A stretch of DNA of 64,000 nucleotides, taken from assembly GCA_965657215.1 (NCBI GenBank), contig CBFHNR010000014.1:1-64000 (forward strand), read 5' to 3'. A program made the translations under genes and the position numbers. This DNA is from JAHEJA01 sp965657215. GTDB taxonomy: Bacteria; Pseudomonadota; Alphaproteobacteria; Rhodobacterales; Rhodobacteraceae. The notes under the pieces were generated by a model. The model searched no databases. It was not told where the DNA came from and saw only the letters and a program-made list of their open reading frames with translations. Shown piece after piece: positions 24,391 through 33,269 of this stretch (the first letter of the stretch is position 1; each line of letters begins with the position of its first letter).

Positions 24391-24831
24391 TTATGTCTGA
24401 GCGTAGATGGCTTGCATGCTTTGGCGCATGTCCTCGTTAAGTGGATGGGGGCGTCCGGTTTCAACATCGACTTGAACCTGTGCAAAGAACCCTTTGGCAA
24501 AGGCCTCTTGGTCCTGATTGCGAAAGAGGGCCACCTCGGTTGTCCATGAGGACGTTCCAATCTTGGAAATAGCCAGACCTGCGTGAATGATATCAGGGAA
24601 CTTGGCTTCGGCGAAGTACTGACAGCCGCTTTCCACCACCATCAACATCTTTGAGGTGCCGAGCACATCGAACCCCTTTTGAGACATTTGCCATTGTGTG
24701 ACGGCTGTATCGATTAGGGCATAATGAACAACATTGTTCATATGACCATATTGATCATTGTCTTGCCACCGTGTTGAGAGGGTTTGATAGGCCAGATAAT
24801 TATCACGATGGGGTCGAGGAATGCGCGGCAT
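24391..24831 (-). CDS. Acyl-CoA thioesterase, hot-dog fold (FadM/YbgC-like)
   Basis: This 146-residue hot-dog thioesterase has the 4-hydroxybenzoyl-CoA thioesterase signature WQDNDQYGHMNNVVHYALID, with the catalytic Asp in the first strand-helix junction, and a typical VESGCQYFAEAKFPD segment. It is cytoplasmic and hydrolyses acyl-CoA, probably in lipid turnover. It is convergent with the secretion operon and divergent from the SDR gene 130 nt away. The pairing with an acyl-CoA-type dehydrogenase supports a fatty acid role, but specificity is unknown. Confidence 0.88.
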   Translation of the reverse strand: MPRIPRPHRDNYLAYQTLSTRWQDNDQYGHMNNVVHYALIDTAVTQWQMSQKGFDVLGTSKMLMVVESGCQYFAEAKFPDIIHAGLAISKIGTSSWTTEVALFRNQDQEAFAKGFFAQVQVDVETGRPHPLNEDMRQSMQAIYAQT

Positions 24832-24909
24832 TGAGATGTCCTTTCTCTCAGATCAAAGCGCACTGAGCGTGATAATTCAAGTTGAACGCGGGGTTATTTG
24901 TCGGACCGA

Positions 24910-24937
24910 TTGACCTCTGCGTCACAAATTGTAAACC
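24910..24937 (+). promoter_or_regulatory. Candidate promoter for the SDR dehydrogenase gene
   Basis: TTGACC (24910-24915) and TAAACC (24932-24937) are separated by 16 nt and lie 24 nt before the SDR start codon. This is a plausible housekeeping-sigma promoter, judged only by consensus. Confidence 0.3.
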
Positions 24938-24961
24938 TTTACTGACCATAGGGAGATCAAA

Positions 24962-25729
24962 ATGCAAGTTTCTGAAAAAACGATAGCCATTGTCACAGGT
25001 GGGGCATCTGGATTAGGTGCCGCAACCAGTGCCGCATTGGCAGCCCAAGGCGCGAAAGTGGTCCTGTTTGATATGAATGCGGAGATGGGCCAAGCTCATG
25101 CTCACCACATTGGTGGACAGTTTCGTCAGGTCGATGTCTCCGATGCCGTTGCAGTTAAAACTGCCGTAGATAGCGTTCAAAAAGAGCATGGGGCCTTGCA
25201 TGTTTTGGTCAATTGCGCAGGTGTCGGCTGGGCGTCAAAAACGGTCACCAAGGGTGCGCCTCATGATCCTGAGATGTTTGCAAAACTCATTGGCATCAAT
25301 TTGGTTGGGTCTTTCTATTGCGCAAGCCATGCGGCCGCTGTCATGTTGGAAAATGAACCGATTGGCACGGATGGGGAACGAGGCGTGATTATTAATACGG
25401 CTTCCGTTGCTGCCTATGAGGGACAAGTCGGACAAGTGGCTTATGCCGCCTCCAAAGGGGGCATCGTTGGGATGACCTTGCCAATGGCGCGAGACTTGGC
25501 ACCTAAGGGCGTGCGCGTGTGTTCGATTGCACCAGGACTTTTCCTAACGCCTCTGCTCGAAAGCCTACCTCAAGAGGTTCAAGATTCTTTGGGACAACAG
25601 GTCCCATTTCCCTCACGTTTGGGGGATCCAGCTGAGTTCGGCAAACTGGCCTGTCATATTGTAGACAATGCTATGTTAAACGGTGAAGTGATCCGTCTGG
25701 ACGGAGCCATTCGTATGGCGCCGAGGTAA
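24962..25729 (+). CDS. SDR-family 3-hydroxyacyl-CoA dehydrogenase-like protein
   Basis: This 255-residue short-chain dehydrogenase has the NAD-binding TGGASGLGAATS motif, the NCAG motif in VLVNCAGVGWA, and catalytic Ser and Tyr-Lys in INTASVAAYEG and AYAASKGG. The DMNAE segment after the second strand suggests NAD rather than NADP. The pattern and length resemble 3-hydroxyacyl-CoA dehydrogenase type II (HSD17B10-like) proteins of fatty acid or branched-chain catabolism. GGGAGATC precedes ATG 24962. It is convergent with the TIGR02186 gene, whose end abuts its stop. The family is firm; the substrate is inferred. Confidence 0.9.
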   Translation: MQVSEKTIAIVTGGASGLGAATSAALAAQGAKVVLFDMNAEMGQAHAHHIGGQFRQVDVSDAVAVKTAVDSVQKEHGALHVLVNCAGVGWASKTVTKGAPHDPEMFAKLIGINLVGSFYCASHAAAVMLENEPIGTDGERGVIINTASVAAYEGQVGQVAYAASKGGIVGMTLPMARDLAPKGVRVCSIAPGLFLTPLLESLPQEVQDSLGQQVPFPSRLGDPAEFGKLACHIVDNAMLNGEVIRLDGAIRMAPR

Positions 25730-26500
25730 CTATCGCGCGCGAATAATCTGAAAAATTGCAGAGGCTGCCCATCCACAAAACCCTGCAACAATCAGAGACA
25801 GAAGAGCATAGATCAAGGGTGTTTGGCGGGAGAGGTTATATAGAAACCTTTCAAGGCCCACTTTGCGCACATCAAGCATCGTGTTGTATTCGCTGATCAC
25901 CTTTTGATCACGGGTCAAGAAAACCCGCGTTTCATAATCGCCCTCAACAAGGTTCGCAGGCAGGTCGATCGCGGTGTGAAACAAGGTGCTGTCTTTGAGC
26001 GTCACGCTATTGGGAAGCAGGGCATATAGCCCGTTGTTTTTGTTGATTCTGATCAACGCATCCGTGAAATTTTGGCTATCACTTACGGTTTGCGGAGCGC
26101 CAACGGATCGGATAGCGCGTGGGATCGAGATTTTATAGCGCAAATCTTCGATGTCGCTAATTGTGTCGCTCCATGGACCCGTTGTTGCCACGGCATAAAA
26201 GCTGGGCGCTTCGTCCACTTCGACCGTGTCGGTATTGATCCAAATTCCAAATTTCTTGGCTTTGCGGCGGACTTGAACAGGTTGCTTGGGGCCTGAGACG
26301 GTAACCAAGACATGCAAGGGATTATCTGGAATGGCGATTTCACGTTTCACGGCGCCAAAAATAATGATCTGAGAGCCGTTGAAATTCGTTGTGATCGATA
26401 CTTGATCATGGCTCATGCTCAGAACAATATCTTCTTGGGCGAGAGCCTTGTTCGCCCCAATCACAAGAGCAAAAACAAAGATGATCCGAGAGAGGCTCAT
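25730..26500 (-). CDS. TIGR02186 family exported membrane protein
   Basis: This 256-residue protein has a signal peptide (cleavage near NKALAQ, about residue 21), a beta-rich periplasmic domain (IIIFGAVKREIAIPDNPLHV; GIWINTDTVEVDEAPSFYAV) and one C-terminal membrane helix (about 228-250), matching TIGR02186. Its start overlaps the stop of the TauE/SafE gene by 1 nt. The two families are regularly linked in alphaproteobacteria, so it is probably a periplasmic partner of the sulfite/sulfonate exporter-type permease. The biochemical role is unknown. Confidence 0.88.
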   Translation of the reverse strand: MSLSRIIFVFALVIGANKALAQEDIVLSMSHDQVSITTNFNGSQIIIFGAVKREIAIPDNPLHVLVTVSGPKQPVQVRRKAKKFGIWINTDTVEVDEAPSFYAVATTGPWSDTISDIEDLRYKISIPRAIRSVGAPQTVSDSQNFTDALIRINKNNGLYALLPNSVTLKDSTLFHTAIDLPANLVEGDYETRVFLTRDQKVISEYNTMLDVRKVGLERFLYNLSRQTPLIYALLSLIVAGFCGWAASAIFQIIRAR

Positions 26501-27411
26501 TAAGACGCCCCCAAGGAAAAGAGCTCGCTTGGTTCAATCAAAAGATCAAGGGCGATACGGAAACAGACAATGAGAACCATCAGTGACAGCAAAACACGAA
26601 GCTGCTCAGAGCGGAGCTTCATCGCGAGCTGTGTTCCGAATTGTGCTCCAATTACCCCCCCAATCAACAGCAAGAGCGCCAAAACAATATCGACGGTAAA
26701 GTTTGTCGTCGCGTGTAAAATGGTCGAAAAGCCAGCAACAAATATGATCTGAAACAGCGATGTCCCAACAACCACTTTGGTGGGCATGCCGAGGATATAA
26801 ATCATAGCAGGAACCATAATAAAACCACCCCCAACACCCATGATCGCTGACAATATCCCCACAACCAATCCGACCAAAAGAACAGGAATAGCCGAAATAT
26901 AGAGCCCCGATGTACGGAACCGCATTTTCAAGGGCATAGAGTGAACCCAACCCCTTTGCCGACGAGGTGCGGGTTTATATGTTTTTAACCGAGAGCGATG
27001 CCATGCACGGACGCTTTCTACGAACATCAATCCGCCGATAACCCCAAGGAAGAGGACATAGCAGAGACGTACGAACAAATCGACTTGGCCTAAACTTTTC
27101 AGGTAGTTGAAGAGCATGACGCCCAAGGCAACACCGACCAAGCCGCCCACCAACAAGACCATTCCCATTTTAAAATCGACGGTCCGACGGCGCACATGGG
27201 CCAAGACGCCAGAAACGGATGAGGCAACAATCTGTGCGGCCTGTGTCGCAACGGCGACGGCAGGAGGGATGCCCAAAAAGAACAAGATTGGCGTGAGCAA
27301 AAAGCCACCTCCAACCCCAAACATACCGGATAAAATACCCACAATTCCGCCAGCACCCAAAAGCAAATAGGCGTTCACGGATACTTCGGCGATGGGTAGG
27401 TAGATCGTCAT
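26500..27411 (-). CDS. TauE/SafE family permease (sulfite exporter-like)
   Basis: This 303-residue membrane protein has about eight hydrophobic segments and the two family repeats GGIVGILSGMFGVGGGFLLTP and VVGILSAIMGVGGGFIMVP (one residue pair trimmed here). The GVGGG glycine turns are the family hallmark. TauE/SafE proteins are inner-membrane anion permeases for sulfite, sulfoacetate or related organosulfur compounds. ATG 27411 was chosen because AGGAG lies 5 nt upstream; the GTG at 27417 sits inside that spacer. Co-transcription with the TIGR02186 gene is indicated by the 1-nt overlap. The substrate is not determinable. Confidence 0.9.
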   Translation of the reverse strand: MTIYLPIAEVSVNAYLLLGAGGIVGILSGMFGVGGGFLLTPILFFLGIPPAVAVATQAAQIVASSVSGVLAHVRRRTVDFKMGMVLLVGGLVGVALGVMLFNYLKSLGQVDLFVRLCYVLFLGVIGGLMFVESVRAWHRSRLKTYKPAPRRQRGWVHSMPLKMRFRTSGLYISAIPVLLVGLVVGILSAIMGVGGGFIMVPAMIYILGMPTKVVVGTSLFQIIFVAGFSTILHATTNFTVDIVLALLLLIGGVIGAQFGTQLAMKLRSEQLRVLLSLMVLIVCFRIALDLLIEPSELFSLGAS

Positions 27412-27497
27412 AAACACTCCTAACGCCGATCTATCGCAAAAAGCAAGCCAGAGGGCTGAATTTGCCGTATATGCTTATATTTTCCCCGAAACTGGAC

Positions 27498-28472
27498 CTA
27501 TCGTTCTTTGACGTAGGGTTCACCGCCAGCGCGTGGTGGGATGGCCTTTCCGACAAACCCCGCCAGAATGACCACCGTGAGAATATAGGGCAGGGCATCG
27601 AGGAGCTGAACCTGAACTTTAAAGCCGAGATATTTTTCGATCAGATCAGGACGCAGCGCGATGGCCTGCAGAAAGCCGAACAAGAGACAGGAATAGAGCG
27701 CATACCATGGGCGCCATTTCGCAAAGATCAGAGCAGCAAGCGCTATATAGCCGCGACCTGCTGTCATATCTTTGACAAATCCAGCTTGTAATCCTGTGGC
27801 CATATAAGCCCCTGCAATACCACAAAGCACACCACAGATCATAACGGCAGAAAAGCGCAATCCAACGACGCTCACCCCAGCTGTGTCAACGGCTTCGGGA
27901 GCCTCACCAACAGCGCGAAGCCGTAGGCCAAAACGTGTCCGATACAGGACCCACCATGTGAGGGGAACCATCAACAAGGACACATAAACAAGGATAGAAT
28001 GCCCCGAAATCAAATCCCGGTATATCGGACCAAGGACTGGAACTGCACCAAGCGTTTCAGCAAAAGGAAGCGTTATTTCCGTAAAGCGACCACCGCCAAA
28101 GAGGGAGGGGGTGCGTCCCCCTTGTTTGAACCAACTCTGCGCAATCAACACAGTCATGCCCGCCGCAAGGAAATTGATGGCAACGCCAGAAATCAACTGA
28201 TTTCCGCGAAAGGTGATTGAGGCCAATCCATGTAGCAAAGACAGCGCAAGTGACGCGGCGATCCCTGCCAGTAGCCCCAACCAAACCGATCCCGTGACGG
28301 CGGCCAAAGCGGCCGAGAAAAACGCAGCCGCCAACATTTTGCCTTCGAGACCGATATCAAAAATACCTGCACGTTCGGAAAACAAACCTGCAAGGCAAGC
28401 CAAGAGCAACGGAGTTGCAAGGCGAAGCGTTGAATCAGAGACGGTGATCAAATCAGAAAGAAGGTCAAACAT
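27498..28472 (-). CDS. Nucleoside-type ABC transporter permease (second, YufQ/NupQ-like)
   Basis: This 324-residue inner-membrane permease of the BPD_transp_2 family has eight to ten hydrophobic segments and conserved blocks LAGLFSERAGIFDIGLEGKM (residues near 30-50), GNQLISGVAINFLAAGMT and GRGYIALAALIFAKWRP. ATG 28472 has GGAGAG 5-10 nt upstream and begins 1 nt past the stop of the first permease, so the two are translationally coupled. With the ATPase and BMP lipoprotein-like binding protein it forms a complete uptake system for nucleosides or purines. Specificity is inferred from homologous systems. Confidence 0.93.
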   Translation of the reverse strand: MFDLLSDLITVSDSTLRLATPLLLACLAGLFSERAGIFDIGLEGKMLAAAFFSAALAAVTGSVWLGLLAGIAASLALSLLHGLASITFRGNQLISGVAINFLAAGMTVLIAQSWFKQGGRTPSLFGGGRFTEITLPFAETLGAVPVLGPIYRDLISGHSILVYVSLLMVPLTWWVLYRTRFGLRLRAVGEAPEAVDTAGVSVVGLRFSAVMICGVLCGIAGAYMATGLQAGFVKDMTAGRGYIALAALIFAKWRPWYALYSCLLFGFLQAIALRPDLIEKYLGFKVQVQLLDALPYILTVVILAGFVGKAIPPRAGGEPYVKER

Positions 28473-28473
28473 C

Positions 28474-29565
28474 TTAGCTCTCCTTCCGTAGGGCAAGGAA
28501 TATGCGTTCAAGTGGCATGCGGACCATGTTGTCCAATGCGCCTGTGAACATGATGACCAAAGCTTGAATCACGACGATCAATTCACGTGGAATATTCGTC
28601 CACAAGGCGAGCTCGGCGCCACCTTGATACAAAAAGCCAAAGAGGATGGAGGCCAAAATTACGCCCAACGGATGACTTCGCCCCATGAGAGCAACAGCGA
28701 TACCGATAAATCCGGCGCCTTCGGTCGAATTCAAAATCAACCGTTCACTTTCGCCAAGTGTCACGTTTATCGCCATCATGCCAGCAAGCCCACCGGAAAT
28801 GAGCATCGCGATAACCGTGATCTTAACAGGGTTAATCCCCGCATATTTCGCGGCACTGTCCGAATGACCAAAGGCGCGGATTTCGTAGCCCAACTTGGTG
28901 CGCCAAATCAAAAGCCAAACCGCAAAAGCCGCTAAGAGCGCAACGAGCAAGCTCACGTTCGCAGGTGCCGCTTTGGAAAAGCTAATGCCAAGTGGGGCGA
29001 GTAAGTCATGCAACGTCGGCAAATGAGTGGCTTCGGGGAAGCTCGCTGTTGCAGGGTCCATTGATCCTTCGGGGATCAAAATGTTCACCAGCAAATAATT
29101 GAGCAGAGCCGCCGCGATAAAGTTGAACATAATCGTCGTGATAACGATATGGCTGCCTCTTTTGGCTTGAAGGATGGCTGGAATATAAGCCCAAGCCGCC
29201 CCGAAAATAGCTGCCCCGAGGGTGCAAAAGATCAAAGCCAAGGACCAATGCGGCCAAGGAATATAAAGCGCGACAAGGGCCACACCTAATCCACCAATCA
29301 TCGCTTGACCTTCGCCCCCAATGTTGAACATGCGCGCATGAAAAGCGACGGCAACGGCAAGGCCTGTGAACATAAAGTTGGTTGCGTAATAGAGCGTATA
29401 GCCCCAGCCATAGGTGGACCCAAGCGATCCTTTAATCATCATGTTGACGGCGGCAATGGGGTCCTCGCCGATACCGAGGATCACCAAGGCGGACAAGGCG
29501 GCCGCTAGGATAAGCGAAATGAGAGGAATTAGGACAACATCAGCCCATTGTGGCATTTTTTGCAT
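28474..29565 (-). CDS. Nucleoside-type ABC transporter permease (first, YufP/NupP-like)
   Basis: This 363-residue inner-membrane permease of the BPD_transp_2 family begins MQKMPQWADVVLIPLISLIL. It has FNIGGEGQAMIGGLGVALVA and NSTEGAGFIGIAVALMGRSH, the conserved glycine-rich segments of the BMP-transporter permeases. Around ten membrane helices are visible. Its ATG overlaps the ATPase stop by 1 nt. It pairs with the second permease to form the channel of the uptake system. Confidence 0.93.
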   Translation of the reverse strand: MQKMPQWADVVLIPLISLILAAALSALVILGIGEDPIAAVNMMIKGSLGSTYGWGYTLYYATNFMFTGLAVAVAFHARMFNIGGEGQAMIGGLGVALVALYIPWPHWSLALIFCTLGAAIFGAAWAYIPAILQAKRGSHIVITTIMFNFIAAALLNYLLVNILIPEGSMDPATASFPEATHLPTLHDLLAPLGISFSKAAPANVSLLVALLAAFAVWLLIWRTKLGYEIRAFGHSDSAAKYAGINPVKITVIAMLISGGLAGMMAINVTLGESERLILNSTEGAGFIGIAVALMGRSHPLGVILASILFGFLYQGGAELALWTNIPRELIVVIQALVIMFTGALDNMVRMPLERIFLALRKES

Positions 29566-31127
29566 TAAGTGACCTCGTTATTCACGCCAGCCATCAAGAG
29601 GCCTAATTCGGTTTCATTGGTGTTCTGAGGCAACCGCTCACCCATAATTTGACCGTCAAACATGACAGCGATGCGATCTGAAAGAGATAGGATTTCATCC
29701 AATTCCACGGAGACCAATAAGATTGCTTTGCCTTGATCCCGAAGAGCAATGATTTGTTGGTGGATAAATTCAATCGCCCCAATGTCCACACCGCGTGTCG
29801 GCTGACCAATGAGCAAAATATCCGGGTTGCGTTCAATTTCACGTGCAAGAACGATTTTCTGTTGGTTGCCGCCTGAAAAATTCTTGGCCGCGAGTTTCGG
29901 ATTTGGGGGCCTGACGTCAAATCGTTGCATTTTGTCATCTGCGTCTTGTCGAATAGCCTTGTTGTTCATGAACAGGCCCGATTGAAAACGCGGATCATGA
30001 TGATAACCAAAGGCAACGTTTTCCCATGCCGCATAATCCATGATCAAGCCTTCGTGTTGGCGATCTTCGGGAACATGGGCGATGCCACGCTCTCGACGTG
30101 ATTTGCCGTCGGAATGACGTCCCGATAAATCAATGTCTTGACCGTTCACACGAATGATCCCGCTGCCCTGAGCATAGCCGCCCAAAATTTCAAGCAACTC
30201 GGATTGACCATTTCCCGCGACACCCGCGATGCCGAGGACTTCGCCCGCACGAACAGTGAGGTTAATTCCCTTGAGACGCTCAACGCCGACTTCGTCTGTT
30301 ACGCGGAGGTTTTCTATTTCTAACACAGGCGCACCGGGTTGCGCAGGGGCTTTGTCCACACGCAACAAAACTTTGCGACCGACCATCAATTCGGCCAAAT
30401 GTTCGGGGCTTGTTTCCGAGGTTTTGACCGTCGCCGTCATTTCACCGCGGCGCATCACAGACACAGTATCTGTGATATCCATAATTTCACGGAGTTTATG
30501 CGTGATGAGAATGATTGTTTTACCTTCTTCGCGAAGGCGACCCAAAATTCGGAACAGCTGATCCGCCTCAGACGGGGTCAACACGCCTGTGGGTTCATCC
30601 AAAATCAAGATATCAGCTTGGCGATAGAGAGCTTTGAGAATTTCAACACGCTGTTGGTGTCCAACAGAGAGGTCTTCGATCAAGGCGTCTGGATCGACGT
30701 TTAATTCGTATTCTTTGGCCAGTTGGGTCAACGTCTTTCGCGCTTTGGCAAGCGATGGGCGCAGCATTCGACCGTCTTCGGCCCCGAGGATAATGTTTTC
30801 CAAAACGGTGAAGTTTTGCACGAGCTTAAAGTGTTGGAACACCATTCCGATGCCCGCAGCAATCGCCGCTTGGCTGTCTGGAATATACGTTTTCTTTCCA
30901 CCTATCAGGATATCGCCTTTGTCGGCTTTGTAAAAACCATACAAAATCGACATCAATGTCGATTTGCCCGCACCGTTTTCACCGATAATGCCGTGAATCG
31001 TTCCTGGCATAACGCGGATTGAAATGTCCTTGTTCGCTTGAACAGGACCAAAGGCCTTGGAAATATCGACCAACTCAATGGCTGGGGCGGCAGTTTCCTG
31101 CCGCCCCGTTACGTCAACCGTTGCCAT
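29565..31127 (-). CDS. Nucleoside-type ABC transporter ATP-binding protein (two ATPase domains)
   Basis: This 520-residue protein has two ABC ATPase halves. The first has Walker A GENGAGKST near residue 50, signature LSVGHQQRVEIL and Walker B ILILDEPTGVLTP. The second has a degenerate Walker A (GVAGNGQSELL), signature FSGGNQQKIVLAREIE and a degenerate Walker B (ILLIGQPTRGVD). One competent and one degenerate site is usual for the RbsA/NupO/YufO class of sugar and nucleoside importers. It follows the binding protein by only 5 nt and overlaps the first permease by 1 nt. Confidence 0.93.
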   Translation of the reverse strand: MATVDVTGRQETAAPAIELVDISKAFGPVQANKDISIRVMPGTIHGIIGENGAGKSTLMSILYGFYKADKGDILIGGKKTYIPDSQAAIAAGIGMVFQHFKLVQNFTVLENIILGAEDGRMLRPSLAKARKTLTQLAKEYELNVDPDALIEDLSVGHQQRVEILKALYRQADILILDEPTGVLTPSEADQLFRILGRLREEGKTIILITHKLREIMDITDTVSVMRRGEMTATVKTSETSPEHLAELMVGRKVLLRVDKAPAQPGAPVLEIENLRVTDEVGVERLKGINLTVRAGEVLGIAGVAGNGQSELLEILGGYAQGSGIIRVNGQDIDLSGRHSDGKSRRERGIAHVPEDRQHEGLIMDYAAWENVAFGYHHDPRFQSGLFMNNKAIRQDADDKMQRFDVRPPNPKLAAKNFSGGNQQKIVLAREIERNPDILLIGQPTRGVDIGAIEFIHQQIIALRDQGKAILLVSVELDEILSLSDRIAVMFDGQIMGERLPQNTNETELGLLMAGVNNEVT

Positions 31128-31132
31128 CTGTC

Positions 31133-32122
31133 TTATTCAACAGGGCAAGCGTTGTCTGACATGTAGTCATGGACAGCCAACTCACCGCTACCGATTTGCG
31201 CGGCAGCCGCGTCAACTGCGGCTTGCATGTCAGCTGAAACCAATGCGGCATTGTGCTCGTCCATTGCGTAGCCAACACCACCGTTAGAAAGACCCATAAC
31301 GTTAAAGCCAGTTTCCAAATCTGCACCAGACTTCATCGCATCATAAACCGCGTTATCAACGCGCTTCATCATGGATGTCAAAACTTTGCCAGAGTGCATG
31401 TAGTTTTGGTTACTATCCACACCGATAGACAAGATACCTTCGTCCGCCGCAGTTTGTAGGATACCAACGCCTGTGCCACCAGCAGCGGCATAAACAACGT
31501 CTGCACCTTGTGCGATTTGCGCTTTGGTCAACTCAGACCCTTTTACCGGGTCATTCCACGCTGCAGGTGTTGTACCTGTCATGTTCTGGATAACTGTTGC
31601 ATCAGGATTAACAGATTTAACACCTTGCACATAACCACAAGCGAATTTACGGATCAATGGAATGTCCATGCCACCGATAAAGCCAACTGTGCCTGATTTA
31701 GATGCTTGCGCCGCCATCATACCAACAAGGTATGAGCCTTCATGTTCGTTGAATACAACGGAACGGACGTTTGGCGCATCAACGACCATGTCAATGATTG
31801 CGAATTTTGTGTCTGGGTAGTCTTTTGCAACGCCTTCAAGCGCGGAAGCAAAAGCAAAGCCAGCCATGATGATTGGGTTTGAACCCGCTTCTGCGAAACG
31901 ACGCAGTGCTTGTTCACGCTGAGCTTCGGATTGAAGTTCGATTTCGCGGAACGAATTGCCAGTTTCCTCGGCCCAACGTTGCGCGCCAGTGAAGGCCATT
32001 TCGTTGAACGATTTGTCGAATTTTCCGCCCAAGTCGAAAATAAGAGCAGGCTCAGCCAAAGCGGCACCAGCTGTCATTGCAACAGCGGCGGTCGCGCTTA
32101 GAAATTTCTGCATTAAAGTCAT
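31133..32122 (-). CDS. BMP-family substrate-binding protein of the nucleoside ABC transporter
   Basis: This 329-residue periplasmic binding protein has a signal peptide ending ALAEPAL and the BMP-family core: LIFDLGGKFDKSFNEMAF, SNPIIMAGFAFASALEG and GVDSNQNYMHSGKVLTS. BMP proteins (BmpA, PnrA, NupN) bind purine nucleosides. Cleavage appears to be by signal peptidase I, because no lipobox Cys is seen, unlike many Gram-positive relatives. ATG 32122 has GGGAGA about 5 nt upstream. It is the first gene of the four-gene transporter operon. Confidence 0.92.
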   Translation of the reverse strand: MTLMQKFLSATAAVAMTAGAALAEPALIFDLGGKFDKSFNEMAFTGAQRWAEETGNSFREIELQSEAQREQALRRFAEAGSNPIIMAGFAFASALEGVAKDYPDTKFAIIDMVVDAPNVRSVVFNEHEGSYLVGMMAAQASKSGTVGFIGGMDIPLIRKFACGYVQGVKSVNPDATVIQNMTGTTPAAWNDPVKGSELTKAQIAQGADVVYAAAGGTGVGILQTAADEGILSIGVDSNQNYMHSGKVLTSMMKRVDNAVYDAMKSGADLETGFNVMGLSNGGVGYAMDEHNAALVSADMQAAVDAAAAQIGSGELAVHDYMSDNACPVE

Positions 32123-32195
32123 GGAAGTCTCCCAGTTATTGTAGCGGGTCACAAAGGCAGCTGGACCCAAAAGCGATCAGATGTCGATCATTCTG

Positions 32196-32226
32196 TATTT
32201 AGGCTTAGACTCGCCACAATGGTCAA
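32196..32226 (-). promoter_or_regulatory. Candidate promoter of the nucleoside transporter operon
   Basis: On the minus strand TTGACC (32226-32221) and TAAATA (32201-32196) are 19 nt apart and lie about 75 nt before the binding-protein start. The spacing is slightly long, so this is tentative. Confidence 0.3.
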
Positions 32227-32274
32227 CCGCTTTTTGTATAAATCTCGGCACTTGCATTGAAAAATTAAGGGAAT

Positions 32275-32691
32275 TCAGGAAAAATTCTTTTTCAAAATCA
32301 GTGCAGTTTCCGTTTGGCCATTCGTATGTCTATAGTAATTCGCCCGTTGGCCAACTTTGGTATATTCCAGAGCTTGGTAAAGCGCATAAGCCGCCGTGTT
32401 CGATTCGCTGACTTCTAGGAAAACACAGCTGGCGCCACGCGTTTGTGCGCTTTGCTCAAATAGCTGCAAGAGGCGTGTGCCAAGGCCTTGTCGCCGTTGA
32501 GGGATAGGCACGACGAGCATCAATAATTCAGCTTCATCAAAGAGGGTCGATCCAATGGCAAAGCCGCCACTTGCCTCGATAAGGATCGTCTTTTCATCCT
32601 TGATCAGGGCCTCATATTCCTCCGCCGCCCAGGACCTCATGGGCAAACCAGAAGATGCGTGAAGCGCAGCGAGATGGTCCGCTTGGGTCAT
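32275..32691 (-). CDS. rimI: GNAT acetyltransferase, RimI-like
   Basis: This 138-residue GNAT protein has the acetyl-CoA-binding block VVPIPQRRQGLGTRLLQLFEQ (Q/R-x-x-G-x-G/A), then FLEVSESNTAAYALYQALEY, which is the RimI-type substrate-side motif. RimI acetylates the N-terminus of ribosomal protein S18. It overlaps tsaB by 4 nt, and tsaB-rimI is a widely conserved pair, supporting the RimI call over a generic acetyltransferase. The first 30 residues are shorter than usual. Confidence 0.8.
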   Translation of the reverse strand: MTQADHLAALHASSGLPMRSWAAEEYEALIKDEKTILIEASGGFAIGSTLFDEAELLMLVVPIPQRRQGLGTRLLQLFEQSAQTRGASCVFLEVSESNTAAYALYQALEYTKVGQRANYYRHTNGQTETALILKKNFS

Positions 32692-33269
32692 GAGAGGTGA
32701 ATAACAGGTGCATCCCGTGAGGGCGCTGCATCGGCCGGTTTGATATAGAGGGGGGTAGGTGGCGCAATTTCCGCCGCCGTCTCAGCGATGATGGCGATGT
32801 TCTCGATTAACGCATCTATCGGGGACAATGGGATATGCTCGCCCGTCGCTGGGGTCATGATCGGATCACTTGTGGTCCCGTCTGATGAAAAGCTTTGAAC
32901 ATAAGCCATATCGCGCGGGGCTGCGATTTCAACGGTTACAGGCCTTGCATGAGGATGCGCCGTTGCTTCAAAATTGGACACGCCGATTGCAGGAATGCTG
33001 AGGGCAAGGGCCAGACCGCGGGCCGCAGACACAGAAATACGTATCCCAGTAAAATTTCCAGGCCCAATGCCGACGCCAATACGGTTTAGATCACTGTAAG
33101 CAAGGTCATGGCTTTTCAAGAGATCATCAATCAGGGGAAACAAGGATTCCGCTTGCCCTTTGGCCATTGGTTCGATGGCTTTCCCTATGATATGACCATC
33201 ACAAAGCAAAGCGGCCGCAACATGCGCGGCCGATGTGTCAAAAGCAAGTGTCCAGTGTTTAGACGGCAA
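32688..33269 (-). CDS. tsaB: tRNA threonylcarbamoyladenosine biosynthesis protein TsaB
   Basis: TsaB is the ASKHA-fold partner of TsaD in making the t6A37 modification of ANN-decoding tRNAs. The sequence shows LAFDTSAAHVAAALLCDG, LDDLLKSHDLAYSDLNRI-type and GVGIGPGNFTGIRISVSAARGLA blocks typical of TsaB. No ATG is well placed; TTG 33269 gives LPSKHWTLAFDTSA and 193 residues. The frame also stays open further upstream inside nfu, but those residues are not conserved. It overlaps the Nfu gene end by 11 nt and rimI by 4 nt, so the three form one coupled unit. The start remains uncertain. Confidence 0.88.
   Translation of the reverse strand: MPSKHWTLAFDTSAAHVAAALLCDGHIIGKAIEPMAKGQAESLFPLIDDLLKSHDLAYSDLNRIGVGIGPGNFTGIRISVSAARGLALALSIPAIGVSNFEATAHPHARPVTVEIAAPRDMAYVQSFSSDGTTSDPIMTPATGEHIPLSPIDALIENIAIIAETAAEIAPPTPLYIKPADAAPSRDAPVIHLS

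Noticed and set aside
24355..24549. Plus-strand frame between the secretion operon and the SDR gene
   Set aside because: It is antisense to the hot-dog thioesterase, which has clear family motifs.
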